DNA from: Nitrospira sp.
GTDB taxonomy: Bacteria; Nitrospirota; Nitrospiria; Nitrospirales; Nitrospiraceae
Direction of reading: 5' to 3'
DNA length: 28,024 nt
NCBI GenBank assembly: GCA_015904045.1
Contig: JABMDG010000075.1
Span: 1 to 28,024, forward strand
Shown: positions 1 through 7,873 of the stretch, piece after piece
Layout of the letters: each line of letters starts with the position of its first letter
How positions within the stretch are numbered: position 1 is the first letter of the stretch
Notes under the pieces: model-generated
What the model was told of the DNA's origin: nothing
Databases searched by the model: none
What the model saw: only the letters and a program-made list of their open reading frames with translations
Translations under genes and position numbers: made by a program

Positions 1-1250
1 CGATTCTGCCCGGCTTGCTCTTTGAGGAGCTGGGATTCCAATACAGCGGTCCCATTGACGGCCACAACTTTGAGCATCTTCTCCCGACCATTGAAAATGT
101 GCTGAAGATGAAGGGGCCGGTGCTGCTCCATGTCATTACGAAGAAGGGACTCGGCTACGAACCGGCGATGAAGAATCCGGTCTGGTTCCATGCCTGTCCG
201 CCCTTCGTGCGCGAAACTGGCGCTCCAGCTAAGAAGGCGGCGCGGCCTTCGTACACGGCGATTGCGATGGATGCACTGGTCAAACTGGCCCGCGAAGACA
301 AGCGCATCGTGGCCATCACGGCGGCAATGTGCGAGGGAACTGGGCTGACCTCCTTCGAGAAGGAATTTCCGGACCGCCTCTATGATGTCGGCATTGCCGA
401 GCAGCATGCGGTGACGTTTGCGGCCGGATTGGCCACACAGGGGGTCAAGCCGGTCGTCGCCATGTATGCGACGTTTCTCCAGCGCGCCTACGATCAAGTC
501 GTGCATGATGTGGCGACGCAAAATCTCCCGGTCAGGTTTTTTATCGACCGTGGCGGACTCGTTGCCGAAGATGGAACCACGCATCACGGCGCGTTTGATT
601 ATGCCTATCTCCGTCATGTTCCCAATATGGTCGTCATGGCTCCCAAAGATGAAAACGAATTGCAACACATGGTGAAAACGTCTGTGCAGTACGATGGTCC
701 GATATCTCTCCGGTACCCGCGTGGCGTCAGTCTTGGTGTGAAGATGGACGAGGCTCCCCAGGCCTTGCCGATCGGCAAGGGGGAGTTGCTGAAAGACGGG
801 ACGGACGTGGCCATTATCGCCATCGGGGTGTCGGTATGGCAGGCCCATCAGGCTGCGGAGCGGCTCAGCCAGGAAGGCGTGTCCACCGCCGTGGTGAACG
901 CCCGCTTTGCCAAACCACTGGATCAGGAACTCATCACGAGTGTGGCGAAACGGGTCCGCTACGTGGTCACAGTCGAAGAAGGGTGCCGAATGGGCGGGTT
1001 CGGGTCCGCGGTGCTTGAATCCCTTTCCGAGGCCGGCATCACCGGAGTGATGACAAAAGTGCTGGGTCTGCCGGATTGGTATATCGAGCAGGGCCCGCAG
1101 GATTTGCTCCGCGAGCGGTATGGACTGACGGCCGAGGGGATTTATCAGAGCGTGAAGGAGCTCATCGGCAGCGCGCCGGCTGCGAACGACCGGTTCACCG
1201 GTATGGCAGCAGCAGGCCATCTCCCGCACGGAGATGAGCAGGGAAGCTGA
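1..1250 (+). CDS. dxs: 1-deoxy-D-xylulose-5-phosphate synthase, 5'-truncated by window edge
   Basis: This is the C-terminal roughly 415 residues of DXS, which condenses pyruvate and glyceraldehyde 3-phosphate with thiamine diphosphate in the first step of the cytosolic MEP isoprenoid pathway. The open frame runs in from the left edge (codons from base 3), so the N-terminal cofactor-binding part lies outside. Visible hallmarks are the family stretch GPIDGHN at the start, the transketolase pyrimidine-domain motif DVGIAEQHAVTFAAG (its Glu is the catalytic/TPP-activating acid), a DRGGLVAEDGTTHHG loop, an RYPRG segment, and a transketolase C-terminal domain with VVTVEEG. The TTG at base 15 is not the true start. 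ispG follows 13 bases after the stop, so the two MEP genes are very probably co-transcribed. Family assignment is firm. Confidence 0.97.
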   Translation, partial: ILPGLLFEELGFQYSGPIDGHNFEHLLPTIENVLKMKGPVLLHVITKKGLGYEPAMKNPVWFHACPPFVRETGAPAKKAARPSYTAIAMDALVKLAREDKRIVAITAAMCEGTGLTSFEKEFPDRLYDVGIAEQHAVTFAAGLATQGVKPVVAMYATFLQRAYDQVVHDVATQNLPVRFFIDRGGLVAEDGTTHHGAFDYAYLRHVPNMVVMAPKDENELQHMVKTSVQYDGPISLRYPRGVSLGVKMDEAPQALPIGKGELLKDGTDVAIIAIGVSVWQAHQAAERLSQEGVSTAVVNARFAKPLDQELITSVAKRVRYVVTVEEGCRMGGFGSAVLESLSEAGITGVMTKVLGLPDWYIEQGPQDLLRERYGLTAEGIYQSVKELIGSAPAANDRFTGMAAAGHLPHGDEQGS

Positions 1251-1263
1251 ACGCGAAACGACC

Positions 1264-2448
1264 ATGCACATTACCAGGCGCAAGACTCGGCAAATCCAGG
1301 TCGGCAAGGTCAAGATCGGTGGCGACGCGCCGGTGTCGGTCCAGTCGATGTGCTCGACCGATACCCGCGATGTAGCCAAGACCGTCGAGCAAATCACACA
1401 GCTCGAAACCGCCGGATGCGAACTCATCCGTGTGGCCGTGCCGGACGAAGAAGCGGCGGCCGCCCTTCCGAAGATCAAAGCCGCGATGACGGTGCCGTTG
1501 ATCGCGGACATCCATTTCGATCATCGTCTCGCATTGCAAGCCGCAAAGATCGTCGACTGCGTCCGTATCAATCCAGGCAACATCGGCGCCTGGTGGAAAG
1601 TTGAAGAAGTCATCAAGGCGGTCAACGACAACGGGATTCCGATCCGCGTCGGGGTGAACGGCGGATCGCTCGAGCGGCCCTTGCTGGAGAAATACGGCTG
1701 GCCCTCCCCCGAAGCCTTGGCCGAATCGGCGTTAAACGCGGTCCGTTCGCTCGAGGACGTCGGTTTCACCAATATGAAAGTGTCGCTCAAGGCATCCGAC
1801 GTCCACCACGCGATCGATGCCTACTATCTCTTTGCCATGCAGTCGAATTATCCGTTGCACATCGGCATCACCGAAGCCGGCACGGCGATGACCGGCGCAG
1901 TGAAGTCGGCCATGGGCCTTGGATATCTTCTCTCGCAGGGCATCGGAGATACGTTGCGAGTGTCACTCGCCGCCGATCCGGTCGAAGAAGTGAAGGTCGG
2001 CTACGAGATTCTGAAGTCACTCGAGCTGCGCCACCGTGGGATCAACGTCATCGCCTGTCCGACTTGCGGACGAGTTGAGATCGACGTGGTCCGCATGGCG
2101 AACGAACTGGAACAGAAGCTGGGCCACATCAAGACGCCGTTGAACGTGTCGGTGCTCGGCTGTGTCGTCAACGGGATCGGCGAGGGGAAGGAAGCCGACA
2201 TCGGCATCGCCGGTGGAGAGGGCAAGGGCATCCTGTTCAAAAAAGGCAAGCTTGTCCGAAAAGTCCCGATGGAAGAATTGATGGACACACTGATTGTGGA
2301 AGTCGAGCAGCTCGCAAAGGAAAAAGAAGCCGAAGCAAACGGAGAAGCGGTGGCGTCTGCGGATACGAATGGTTGGGAACCACTTGCCCCGCAGTCTGAT
2401 CGTCCTTCGACCCTCGGGAAAGAAATCCCAGTATTGCCCCACCGATAA
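1264..2448 (+). CDS. ispG: 4-hydroxy-3-methylbut-2-enyl diphosphate synthase (IspG/GcpE)
   Basis: IspG is the [4Fe-4S] enzyme that reductively converts MEcPP to HMBPP late in the MEP pathway. The protein is 394 residues from ATG 1264. An in-frame ATG at 1234 overlaps the dxs stop and would add ten residues, but the family begins near the ITRRKTRQIQVG segment, so 1264 is preferred. The cluster ligands are visible as C265-x2-C268, C300 and E307 in CVVNGIGEG, the same spacing as in characterised bacterial enzymes. The TIM-barrel part shows ADIHFDHRLAL and RINPGNIG. It is the compact bacterial form without the large plant/Thermus-type insertion. The C-terminal 40 or so residues (EKEAEANGEAVAS onward) are a low-complexity tail beyond the usual family end. 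It sits directly behind dxs. Confidence 0.96.
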   Translation: MHITRRKTRQIQVGKVKIGGDAPVSVQSMCSTDTRDVAKTVEQITQLETAGCELIRVAVPDEEAAAALPKIKAAMTVPLIADIHFDHRLALQAAKIVDCVRINPGNIGAWWKVEEVIKAVNDNGIPIRVGVNGGSLERPLLEKYGWPSPEALAESALNAVRSLEDVGFTNMKVSLKASDVHHAIDAYYLFAMQSNYPLHIGITEAGTAMTGAVKSAMGLGYLLSQGIGDTLRVSLAADPVEEVKVGYEILKSLELRHRGINVIACPTCGRVEIDVVRMANELEQKLGHIKTPLNVSVLGCVVNGIGEGKEADIGIAGGEGKGILFKKGKLVRKVPMEELMDTLIVEVEQLAKEKEAEANGEAVASADTNGWEPLAPQSDRPSTLGKEIPVLPHR

Positions 2449-2557
2449 GCGCGTGCCGAGCGACATCTTTCCAGCGGTTTAAGTTCACTCCCCGGTACGT
2501 CTCCCCCGCGAAACGATTGACGCGCTCTTGCGGGTCATGTATCTCTGCGCTCACGCC

Positions 2558-3901
2558 ATGGAATCGAAACCTGTGCTCCAATGGATGAATGAGTTCGTAA
2601 GATCTGCCCGTTTTGCGCGCCTGGTAAAAATCGGCCTCGCCGTTGCCGCGTTGGTGCATGGCTACATCATCTCTTTCGGGCGGTCATTTCACTTTCGGGA
2701 TATCGATATCCATCGCGAGATCGGGCGGCGGTTTCTCACCGGCGATTATCTCTACGCCAACGACTATTGCTACATGTATTTGCCGACCACCGGCATTTAC
2801 TTCGCGCCCTTACTGATTCTGGATAGAAACCCAAGCCTGGCTCTGCGCTACGCGGTCGCCATCGGATGCTTGGTCCTTACGATCATGCTGTTCCACCGAA
2901 TGCTGTGTGGCACCTCGGATTCGAGAAGTTGGAGCCGGCTCTTGGTGGGGGTGGGGGCCGGTGTATTGACATTGCAATTTATCTTGAACGATCTCGATGA
3001 CGGCGGCCCGCATCTCATTCTGCTCGGCATTCTGACCGGCGGGATCTATGCGATATGGGTGGGGAGAGACCGGCTCGGCGCGGCCTTGATTGGGCTGGGA
3101 ATTGTACTCAAGATTACCCCGGGGCTCTTCATCCTGTTGTTTCTCTGGAAACGGCAGTGGCGGCTGGCTTCATACACGGTACTGGCGACGGTGCTCTGGA
3201 TCATCTTGCCGATCCTGTACATGGGGCCCGCGAGTTGGTGGGATCATCACCTGGAATGGACGAACAATGCGGTCTTGTCCGTGCTGGACCGTCAGCGAGA
3301 GGGCCGGCAAGAAAATGAGTTGCAAAAGGCCAATCTCTCGCTTCGGCACACGATGCTGCGGTATCTGGTAACGTACCCAACGACGCATCGGCTTCGGCAA
3401 GTCGATCGTGCCTACAAGCCGGTGCTGGATCTGCCGGCGCCGGTCGCCAACGTGCTCGTCGGGGTGGCTGCGCTTGGTCTCGTGGTTCTGTTCGCGCGGT
3501 CAGGTCGGCGGGAGTTTCAAGGTCCGGGAGATCCCACGTGGGCACGGGATTGTGCAGGGACCTTGATGCTGGCCCTCTTTCTTTCTCCCATCACCTGGGA
3601 CCAGCATTTGGTGTGGATGATCCCGGCGGCGGTGGTCGTCATCGCAGCCGCGGCCAGGTTGGCAGGCAGTTTAGGCCGCGCGGGCTATGCGATGCTGGCC
3701 GTCTACATCATTCTCACGATCGTGCTGAATTATGAAATCGTGGGCAAGGCCAATTGGGAAGCGTTGAAGAGCTTTCATCACCTCGGGATCGCCATGTTGA
3801 TCCTGTACGGGCTTCTGCTGAGGAGCAACAGCATCGTGCCGCATCAGCAGCCGTCGATCAGTAACGGACAAACCGGGGCATCAGGCCTCGTCAGTGGGTA
3901 A
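2558..3901 (+). CDS. Polytopic glycosyltransferase, GT87/DUF2029 family
   Basis: An integral membrane protein of about 447 residues with roughly ten hydrophobic segments. It resembles GT87 (DUF2029) polyprenyl-phosphate-mannose-dependent mannosyltransferases, GT-C enzymes that add sugars on the outer face of the membrane. The first extracytoplasmic loop after TM1 carries FRDIDIHREIGRRF, where this family has its conserved acidic residue. Later segments include VLKITPGLFILLFLWKRQW and SPITWDQHLVWMIPA, both typical of the family. Several starts are possible: TTG 2528, ATG 2537, ATG 2558 and ATG 2585. None has a strong ribosome site, and 2558 is a compromise. A weak promoter-like pair (TTGACG at 2517, 17-nt gap, TATCTC) would favour 2558 or later. 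Acceptor and donor cannot be told from sequence; the nearby hpnH only suggests an envelope role. Confidence 0.7.
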   Translation: MESKPVLQWMNEFVRSARFARLVKIGLAVAALVHGYIISFGRSFHFRDIDIHREIGRRFLTGDYLYANDYCYMYLPTTGIYFAPLLILDRNPSLALRYAVAIGCLVLTIMLFHRMLCGTSDSRSWSRLLVGVGAGVLTLQFILNDLDDGGPHLILLGILTGGIYAIWVGRDRLGAALIGLGIVLKITPGLFILLFLWKRQWRLASYTVLATVLWIILPILYMGPASWWDHHLEWTNNAVLSVLDRQREGRQENELQKANLSLRHTMLRYLVTYPTTHRLRQVDRAYKPVLDLPAPVANVLVGVAALGLVVLFARSGRREFQGPGDPTWARDCAGTLMLALFLSPITWDQHLVWMIPAAVVVIAAAARLAGSLGRAGYAMLAVYIILTIVLNYEIVGKANWEALKSFHHLGIAMLILYGLLLRSNSIVPHQQPSISNGQTGASGLVSG

Positions 3902-3923
3902 TGTGCCACCCTGCGCGTTCAGG

Positions 3924-3953
3924 TTGAGTTCGCAAAAAGGAACCGACTATAAT
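3924..3953 (+). promoter_or_regulatory. sigma70-type promoter of tRNA-Cys
   Basis: TTGAGT at 3924-3929 and a perfect TATAAT at 3948-3953 are separated by 18 bases. The tRNA begins 12 bases downstream of the -10 box, leaving room for a very short leader. Confidence 0.75.
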
Positions 3954-3965
3954 GCCGCTCCCTGA

Positions 3966-4040
3966 GGCGCCGTACCCAAGTGGTAAGGGAGCAGTCTGCA
4001 AAACTGCGATGCGGCGGTTCGAACCCGCCCGGCGCCTCCA
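3966..4040 (+). tRNA. tRNA-Cys (anticodon GCA)
   Basis: A full cloverleaf can be folded. The acceptor GGCGCCG pairs with CGGCGCC, then U73 and an encoded CCA (4038-4040). The anticodon stem GCAGT/ACTGC holds the loop CTGCAAA, giving anticodon GCA. The T arm GGCGG-TTCGAAC-CCGCC is canonical. The gene has its own promoter immediately upstream and is followed 14 bases later by a repeat also found after the tRNA-Thr gene in this window. Confidence 0.96.
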
Positions 4041-4054
4041 AATCAACCTTCGGT

Positions 4055-4119
4055 TGACCCGCGCGCTATTTAGCGTTGTATTGTGATTGTCGCGCGCGGA
4101 TAAACCCCTCCAGTGTTCT
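4055..4119 (+). repeat. tRNA-trailing repeat, copy 1
   Basis: A 65-base element beginning exactly 14 bases after the tRNA-Cys CCA. It matches a 65-base element beginning 14 bases after the tRNA-Thr CCA (21915-21979). Conserved parts are TGACCCGCGCGCTATT at the left, CGCGCGGAT in the centre right, and CCAGTGTTCT at the right end; the interior differs. CCGCGCGC and GCGCGCGG can pair into an 8-bp stem around the variable interior. The 14-base gap also forms a small hairpin with a TTC loop in both copies, with compensating changes. The rest of the gap to 4269 has a 7-bp perfect hairpin at 4165-4181 and no convincing gene. Confidence 0.7.
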
Positions 4120-4269
4120 TAACGGCTCATCGGTCATAGTCCCGCTTCATCATCGCCGACAGATAAACACCAGCGGTGTTTCTTGGAGTATCGTCCAGCA
4201 ACATAGTCTCCTAATTGAACTGATCCATACCCACTTCAGCAGCCAAGGTTCGCAGTTACTGCAGGAAAA

Positions 4270-4299
4270 TTGACGGGTATCGAGCGAAGATGCTAGAAT
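4270..4299 (+). promoter_or_regulatory. Extended -10 promoter upstream of hpnH
   Basis: TTGACG (4270-4275), an 18-base spacer and TGC-TAGAAT (-10 at 4294-4299, with extended TGN) lie about 78 bases before the hpnH start. A perfect 6-bp hairpin (CGGCGG/CCGCCG, 4328-4343) lies in the leader between this promoter and the gene. Confidence 0.6.
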
Positions 4300-4376
4300 C
4301 CGGGCGTCTATAACGCTCCTAGTCCAGCGGCGGGTTTCCGCCGTTACCACTACAGCTTGAGCAGAAGGAGACTGGA

Positions 4377-5393
4377 ATGGCCGTTCCCGTATCTCAGATG
4401 TATACCGTTGCCAGCTATGTCCTCTCGAAGAAACTAAAGGGCATCAAGCGGTATCCTCTGGTATTGATGCTCGAACCATTGTTCCGATGCAACCTGGCCT
4501 GCGCCGGCTGCGGCAAGATCCAGTATCCCGACCACATTCTTGATAAACGATTGACCCCAGAGCAGTGCTGGGCTGCGGCAGAGGAATGCGGTGCGCCGAT
4601 TGTCGCAGTGCCTGGCGGTGAGCCGCTCATCCATCCGGAGATCGGGCGGATCGTTGAGGGGTTGGTGGCGCAGAAGCGGTATCTCTATGTCTGTACCAAT
4701 GCCATTCTATTGGAGCGCAAACTCAAAGAGTTCAAGCCTTCGCAGTATCTGACCTTCAGCGTGCACATGGACGGATTGAAGAACGAGCATGATCTGGCGG
4801 TCTGCCGAGACGGGGTGTACGAGGTTGCCGTCAAGGCAATCAAGGAAGCATTGAGGTTGGGTCACCGGGTGACGACGAATACCACGCTGTTTGACGATGC
4901 GAATCCGGATCGGGTGCGCCAGTTCTTCGATGAAATGATGGCCCTCGGCGTCGAAGGCATGATGATTTCGCCAGGGTATAGCTATCAAAAGGCTCCGGAT
5001 AAGCAACATTTCTTGAAGAAGGCCAAGACCCAAGAGCTGTTCTCAAAGATCCTCAGCCGGCCGAAGGGGTCTTGGAAGTTCAATCAGTCGCCGCTCTTCC
5101 TGGATTTCCTGATGGGGAAGAAGGAATATCAGTGCACGCCCTGGGGGAATCCCACATACAACGTGTTCGGTTGGCAGAAGCCCTGCTATCTGTTGCAGGA
5201 AGGGTATGCGAAAACCTTCCGCGAACTGTTGGAGACCACCGAGTGGCAGAATTATGGCACGAACAAGAACGAGAAGTGCGCTGAATGCATGGTCCATTGC
5301 GGGTATGAGCCTTCGGCGGTGAGCGATACGTTTGGCACGGTGTCAGGTTTTGCACGCACGGCGAAATTGACTTTAATGCCTACCTCTCGATGA
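4377..5393 (+). CDS. hpnH: Adenosyl-hopene transferase, radical SAM (HpnH)
   Basis: HpnH is a radical SAM enzyme that joins the 5'-deoxyadenosyl radical to diploptene (hopene), making adenosylhopane, the precursor of extended C35 hopanoids. The protein has 338 residues, the usual family length. The radical SAM [4Fe-4S] motif CxxxCxxC is seen as C38-NLA-C42-AG-C45, followed by the PGGEP SAM-binding segment. A second cysteine group near the C-terminus (EKCAECMVHCGYEP) is conserved in the family. The ATG is preceded by AGAAGGAG with good spacing. It stands alone behind its own promoter; no squalene-hopene cyclase or other hpn gene is within the window. dxs and ispG nearby supply the isoprenoid precursors. 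Confidence 0.95.
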   Translation: MAVPVSQMYTVASYVLSKKLKGIKRYPLVLMLEPLFRCNLACAGCGKIQYPDHILDKRLTPEQCWAAAEECGAPIVAVPGGEPLIHPEIGRIVEGLVAQKRYLYVCTNAILLERKLKEFKPSQYLTFSVHMDGLKNEHDLAVCRDGVYEVAVKAIKEALRLGHRVTTNTTLFDDANPDRVRQFFDEMMALGVEGMMISPGYSYQKAPDKQHFLKKAKTQELFSKILSRPKGSWKFNQSPLFLDFLMGKKEYQCTPWGNPTYNVFGWQKPCYLLQEGYAKTFRELLETTEWQNYGTNKNEKCAECMVHCGYEPSAVSDTFGTVSGFARTAKLTLMPTSR

Positions 5394-5402
5394 CTGCGTC
5401 AT

Positions 5403-5470
5403 GCGTCACACGTCATTCGTCAAACGATGGCAGGAGTCCTAACGCACGCTTGACGTATGACGATTGACGG
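5403..5470 (+). repeat. Long imperfect inverted repeat between hpnH and the next gene
   Basis: The arms 5403-5426 and 5447-5470 match at about 19 of 24 positions when one is reverse-complemented, with a 20-base loop that itself contains AGGA-G-TCCT. Both arms are built from repeated CGTCA/TGACG blocks. It sits 10 bases after the hpnH stop and ends 9 bases before the next start. A processing or termination structure or a REP-like element fits; no T-run follows. Confidence 0.6.
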
Positions 5471-5479
5471 GGTCTTGTC

Positions 5480-5872
5480 ATGACCGATACCAAGAACCAT
5501 TCACCGAGTGCGTCCGGTTCCCTGGAAGGCCGTGTGTTCACGCCGGCCACGGACCAAGAGAGAGCGGAGGCCATTGAGCTCGCGTTCGACTACCGTGGCG
5601 ATGTGACACTCGGGCTTACGTCGGGCGAGTCCATCGTTGGATTTCTCTTCAACCGCCACGCCAGCGGCGAGCATCCCTCCATTGAATTCTTTCCCGAGGA
5701 CGATCCCTCCCCCCGCACCATCGCCTATGCGTCGATCGCGTCGATCGCCTTTACCGGTGAAGACACGGCGAATGGTAAGTCGTGGGAGGCGTGGGCATCG
5801 AAAAAGGAGTCTGAACGCCGTGCAGAGGCGGCCCGCGTCGAAGAGGATGCGCGCATGCGCGGGCTACTTTGA
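5480..5872 (+). CDS. Hypothetical small protein
   Basis: A 130-residue acidic soluble protein that I do not recognise. Residues from about 30 to 100 look like a compact beta-rich fold (DYRGDVTLGLTSGESIVGFLF, then IEFFPEDD and TIAYASIASIAF), reminiscent in pattern of Sm/SH3-like small barrels. The last 30 residues (KKESERRAEAARVEEDARM) form a charged helix. No signal peptide or membrane segment is visible. It follows the long hairpin after hpnH in the same direction; there is no clear ribosome site (GACGGGG lies 8 to 14 bases before the ATG). The coding look comes from codon bias and frame length only; function is unknown. Confidence 0.6.
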   Translation: MTDTKNHSPSASGSLEGRVFTPATDQERAEAIELAFDYRGDVTLGLTSGESIVGFLFNRHASGEHPSIEFFPEDDPSPRTIAYASIASIAFTGEDTANGKSWEAWASKKESERRAEAARVEEDARMRGLL

Positions 5873-5967
5873 TCGCGCCATTCGGTCCACTGCCGTTCGT
5901 GCCATCTCCATCCGTTCAGCGAGCCCAGAAAGCCCGTCGGGTTCTTCCCAAATCCTCCCTCCTCTCG

Positions 5968-5996
5968 TTGACAAAGAGGGGGGGCTATGCTAGAAA
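5968..5996 (+). promoter_or_regulatory. Extended -10 promoter
   Basis: A perfect TTGACA (5968-5973), a 17-base spacer and TGC-TAGAAA (-10 at 5991-5996, extended TGN). The architecture is the same as the hpnH promoter in this window (TGC-TAGAAT). It lies about 83 bases before the start chosen for the downstream exported protein. Confidence 0.6.
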
Positions 5997-6078
5997 ATCG
6001 CGCCCTAAAACGAGGGCACTCGTCGTGGCGGGGCGTGCTATTTTGTGGACGTTTAACCCGCGCAAGCAACTGGCGAGA

Positions 6079-6618
6079 ATGCGACTCAGTCTGATACGCG
6101 ACAGAGGCAGGAGAGCCCGGTCGGTCGCGGTCGTAAGCTGGATCGCGTTGAGCGTCGTATGTCCTTCCGTGGTGAAGGCGACGCACGAGGCCGACCATCG
6201 GTTCATGGTGGAAGGTTACGTGTGCGGAGCGGATGGAAAGCCGGCTGCGGATGTCGACGTTTTGGTCAAGGATACGAAGATTTCATACGGGCAAATTGTC
6301 AAGACGGATGGCTACGGGTATTACAAAGCGACGTTTCACCTCCATAATGATAATTTAGGCGACCCACTTTTAGTCGAGGCAAGAGGGGAGCAACAGAATC
6401 ATAAGATTGAGTTCAATCCAAAAGACCTGGAGGCGGAACGAAAAATACAAGTCAATTTTGGAGCCGGTTGCGATGCAAGCAGTCCTCCCGCCTGGTTGTG
6501 GTGGGGCGGCGGGGCTGTAGTGGCGGTAGCCGGAGGGGTCGTGGCGATGAAGCTTGCCCGTCTGCGACGGAAGCAGGAGCGGGCCAAAGGAAAATCGCAG
6601 GGAAAACGAAAAATATAA
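6079..6618 (+). CDS. Exported, C-terminally anchored Ig-like (carboxypeptidase-regulatory-like) protein
   Basis: The protein has 179 residues from ATG 6079. The frame stays open upstream to 5869, but the promoter at 5968-5996 and the signal peptide argue for 6079. Order: a basic N-terminus and hydrophobic signal (about residues 14-33), then a single beta-sandwich module of the CarboxypepD_reg/transthyretin-like type (MVEGYVCGADGKPAADVDV, then KTDGYGYYKATF), a linker, a transmembrane helix (about residues 138-156, WWGGGAVVAVAGGVVAM), and a lysine/arginine-rich tail. This topology places the domain outside the cytoplasmic membrane with the C-terminus inside. A strong terminator follows, so it is probably monocistronic. 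Its ligand or partner is not evident. Confidence 0.7.
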   Translation: MRLSLIRDRGRRARSVAVVSWIALSVVCPSVVKATHEADHRFMVEGYVCGADGKPAADVDVLVKDTKISYGQIVKTDGYGYYKATFHLHNDNLGDPLLVEARGEQQNHKIEFNPKDLEAERKIQVNFGAGCDASSPPAWLWWGGGAVVAVAGGVVAMKLARLRRKQERAKGKSQGKRKI

Positions 6619-6717
6619 TCGCCGATGCCGGTCCTTGGGGCTGCTGGGCGCCTCGCCGAGTCGGTCGATGGGTGGGCGAGGGCTGGTGTACAAACAGGTC
6701 GAGATTGGTGTATTGAG

Positions 6718-6764
6718 GACGCTTTTGCGAGGGTGAGAGCCCTCGGCCGGAGCGTCTTTTTTTT
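6718..6764 (+). terminator. Strong intrinsic terminator
   Basis: A two-part stem GACGCT/AGCGTC (6718-6723 with 6751-6756) encloses a second stem CGAGGG/CCCTCG (6728-6733 with 6740-6745). Eight consecutive T follow (6757-6764). It separates the exported protein gene from the respiratory locus. Confidence 0.85.
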
Positions 6765-6839
6765 AGCGTCGTTTTGCTCGTTGTGAAGCGTTGTTGGTGC
6801 TTGTGGCTCGAACGAAAGTCAGCTCGGGGTGTGCTGGCG

Positions 6840-7349
6840 ATGAAGCAGAACGCGATTCGAGTGGCAGTGGTTCTGGGCATGGGGTTCCTGGCAGGTTGTA
6901 GCGGAGGCGACGGGGGTGGAGAGGGGCCGATCGTTCCTCCTCCTCCAGCTCCTGCCGAATATGCCGATAAGCATATGCCGTCTGCATGGTGGGGAGATGC
7001 CCAGAAACTCGAAGAAGGCCGGAAGCTCTATACGGGCGAGACCAACCCCGATGTGAATTGTGCTAGCTGTCATGGCAAGGATGGCAAGCCCGTGAAGGCG
7101 GGTGCGACCGATTTCAGAAACCCCGAGCGAATGAAGCTCTATTCGGACTCCGTGTGGTTCTGGCGAATTTCCGAGGGCGTGCCAAACACCAAAATGAGGG
7201 GTTGGAAGAGCAAGCTCTCAGACGACGATCGGTGGCGGCTCGTGCTCTTTGAGCGGAATTTCGCGATGTCGGGAAAAGTTTGGAGTGAAGAGAAAAAGCA
7301 GTGGGTAGATGCCGGCACGATTGCAGGGGGGGCGGCGAATCCCAAATAA
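6840..7349 (+). CDS. Monohaem cytochrome c lipoprotein
   Basis: A 169-residue predicted lipoprotein electron carrier. The lipobox FLAGC places the acylated Cys at residue 20, followed by a Gly/Pro-rich linker. The haem-binding motif is C74-AS-C77-H78, and MRGW after NTK is a plausible Met axial ligand. The fold is class I cytochrome c, tethered to the outer leaflet of the cytoplasmic membrane. The ATG at 6840 is chosen because the signal peptide begins there; the frame extends upstream to 6774 without a recognisable signal. It is the first gene of the respiratory locus, 75 bases after a terminator. Its last 56 bases are duplicated downstream at 7584-7639. Confidence 0.88.
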   Translation: MKQNAIRVAVVLGMGFLAGCSGGDGGGEGPIVPPPPAPAEYADKHMPSAWWGDAQKLEEGRKLYTGETNPDVNCASCHGKDGKPVKAGATDFRNPERMKLYSDSVWFWRISEGVPNTKMRGWKSKLSDDDRWRLVLFERNFAMSGKVWSEEKKQWVDAGTIAGGAANPK

Positions 7350-7583
7350 TTGCATGGCGGGCCTTCACTAAAGTGGATCTCGCTGTTAGGCTGTATTCAG
7401 GCTAGGCCAAATCAGTAAAACCGACCGGCTACCGATGAACGCGTGGTGCTAAAAAGTTCAAGAGTCGGCCCAAAATATGAGCATCGAGACATCGTGGAAA
7501 AACTGTCGCGCGGTCTCCTGACCCTGTTTGCGGTTCTTGCACTGTGCCTATTCGCTGTACCAAGCCTCTATGCGCAAGAGCTT
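7294..7583 (+). repeat. 290-bp tandem duplication, unit 1
   Basis: Positions 7294-7583 match 7584-7873 at a constant offset of 290 bases with about a dozen substitutions and no indel. Unit 1 contains the native 3' end of the cytochrome c lipoprotein gene, the intergenic spacer, and a copy of the first part of the bd-like gene. Confidence 0.93.
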
Positions 7584-7598
7584 AAAAGCAGTGGGTAG
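7494..7598 (+). pseudogene. Signal-peptide remnant of the bd-like gene
   Basis: From GTG 7494 the frame reads MEKLSRGLLTLFAVLALC and then the rest of the signal peptide of the real downstream bd-like protein, as far as AQEL. At the duplication junction it runs into KSSG and a TAG (7596-7598). It is a 34-codon leftover, essentially a free signal peptide if translated. Its start region keeps the same sequence context as the functional copy, so it may still be translated. Confidence 0.7.
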
Positions 7599-7873
7599 AT
7601 GCCGGCACGATTGCAGGGGGGGCGGCGAATCCCAAATAGTTGCATGGCGGGGCTTCACTAAAGTGAATCTCGCTGTTAGGCTGTATTCAGGCTAAGCTAA
7701 ATCAACAAAATCGACCGGCTACCGATGAACGCGTGGTGCTAAAAAGTTCAAGAGCCGGCCCAAAGGATGAGCATCGAGACATCGTGAAAAAACTGTCGCG
7801 CGGTCTCCTGACCCTGTTTGCGGTTCTTGCACTGTGCCTATTCGCTGTACCAAGCCTCTTTGCGCAAGAGCTT
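7584..7873 (+). repeat. 290-bp tandem duplication, unit 2
   Basis: The second unit carries a 56-base fragment of the cytochrome c 3' end (7584-7639), the intergenic spacer, and the native start of the bd-like gene. Sequence identity with unit 1 stops at 7873 as the mature bd-like protein begins. Confidence 0.93.

Noticed and set aside
4076..4273. A small frame after tRNA-Cys that shares I/MNPxSVL with a frame after tRNA-Thr (21960)
   Set aside because: The shared residues come from the DNA repeat following both tRNAs; the frames diverge immediately after it and lack ribosome sites.
7767..7787. ATG at 7767 as start of bd-like protein 1
   Set aside because: It reads MSIETS and stops at once (TGA overlapping GTG 7784). 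At best it is a tiny upstream frame; the signal peptide requires the GTG frame.
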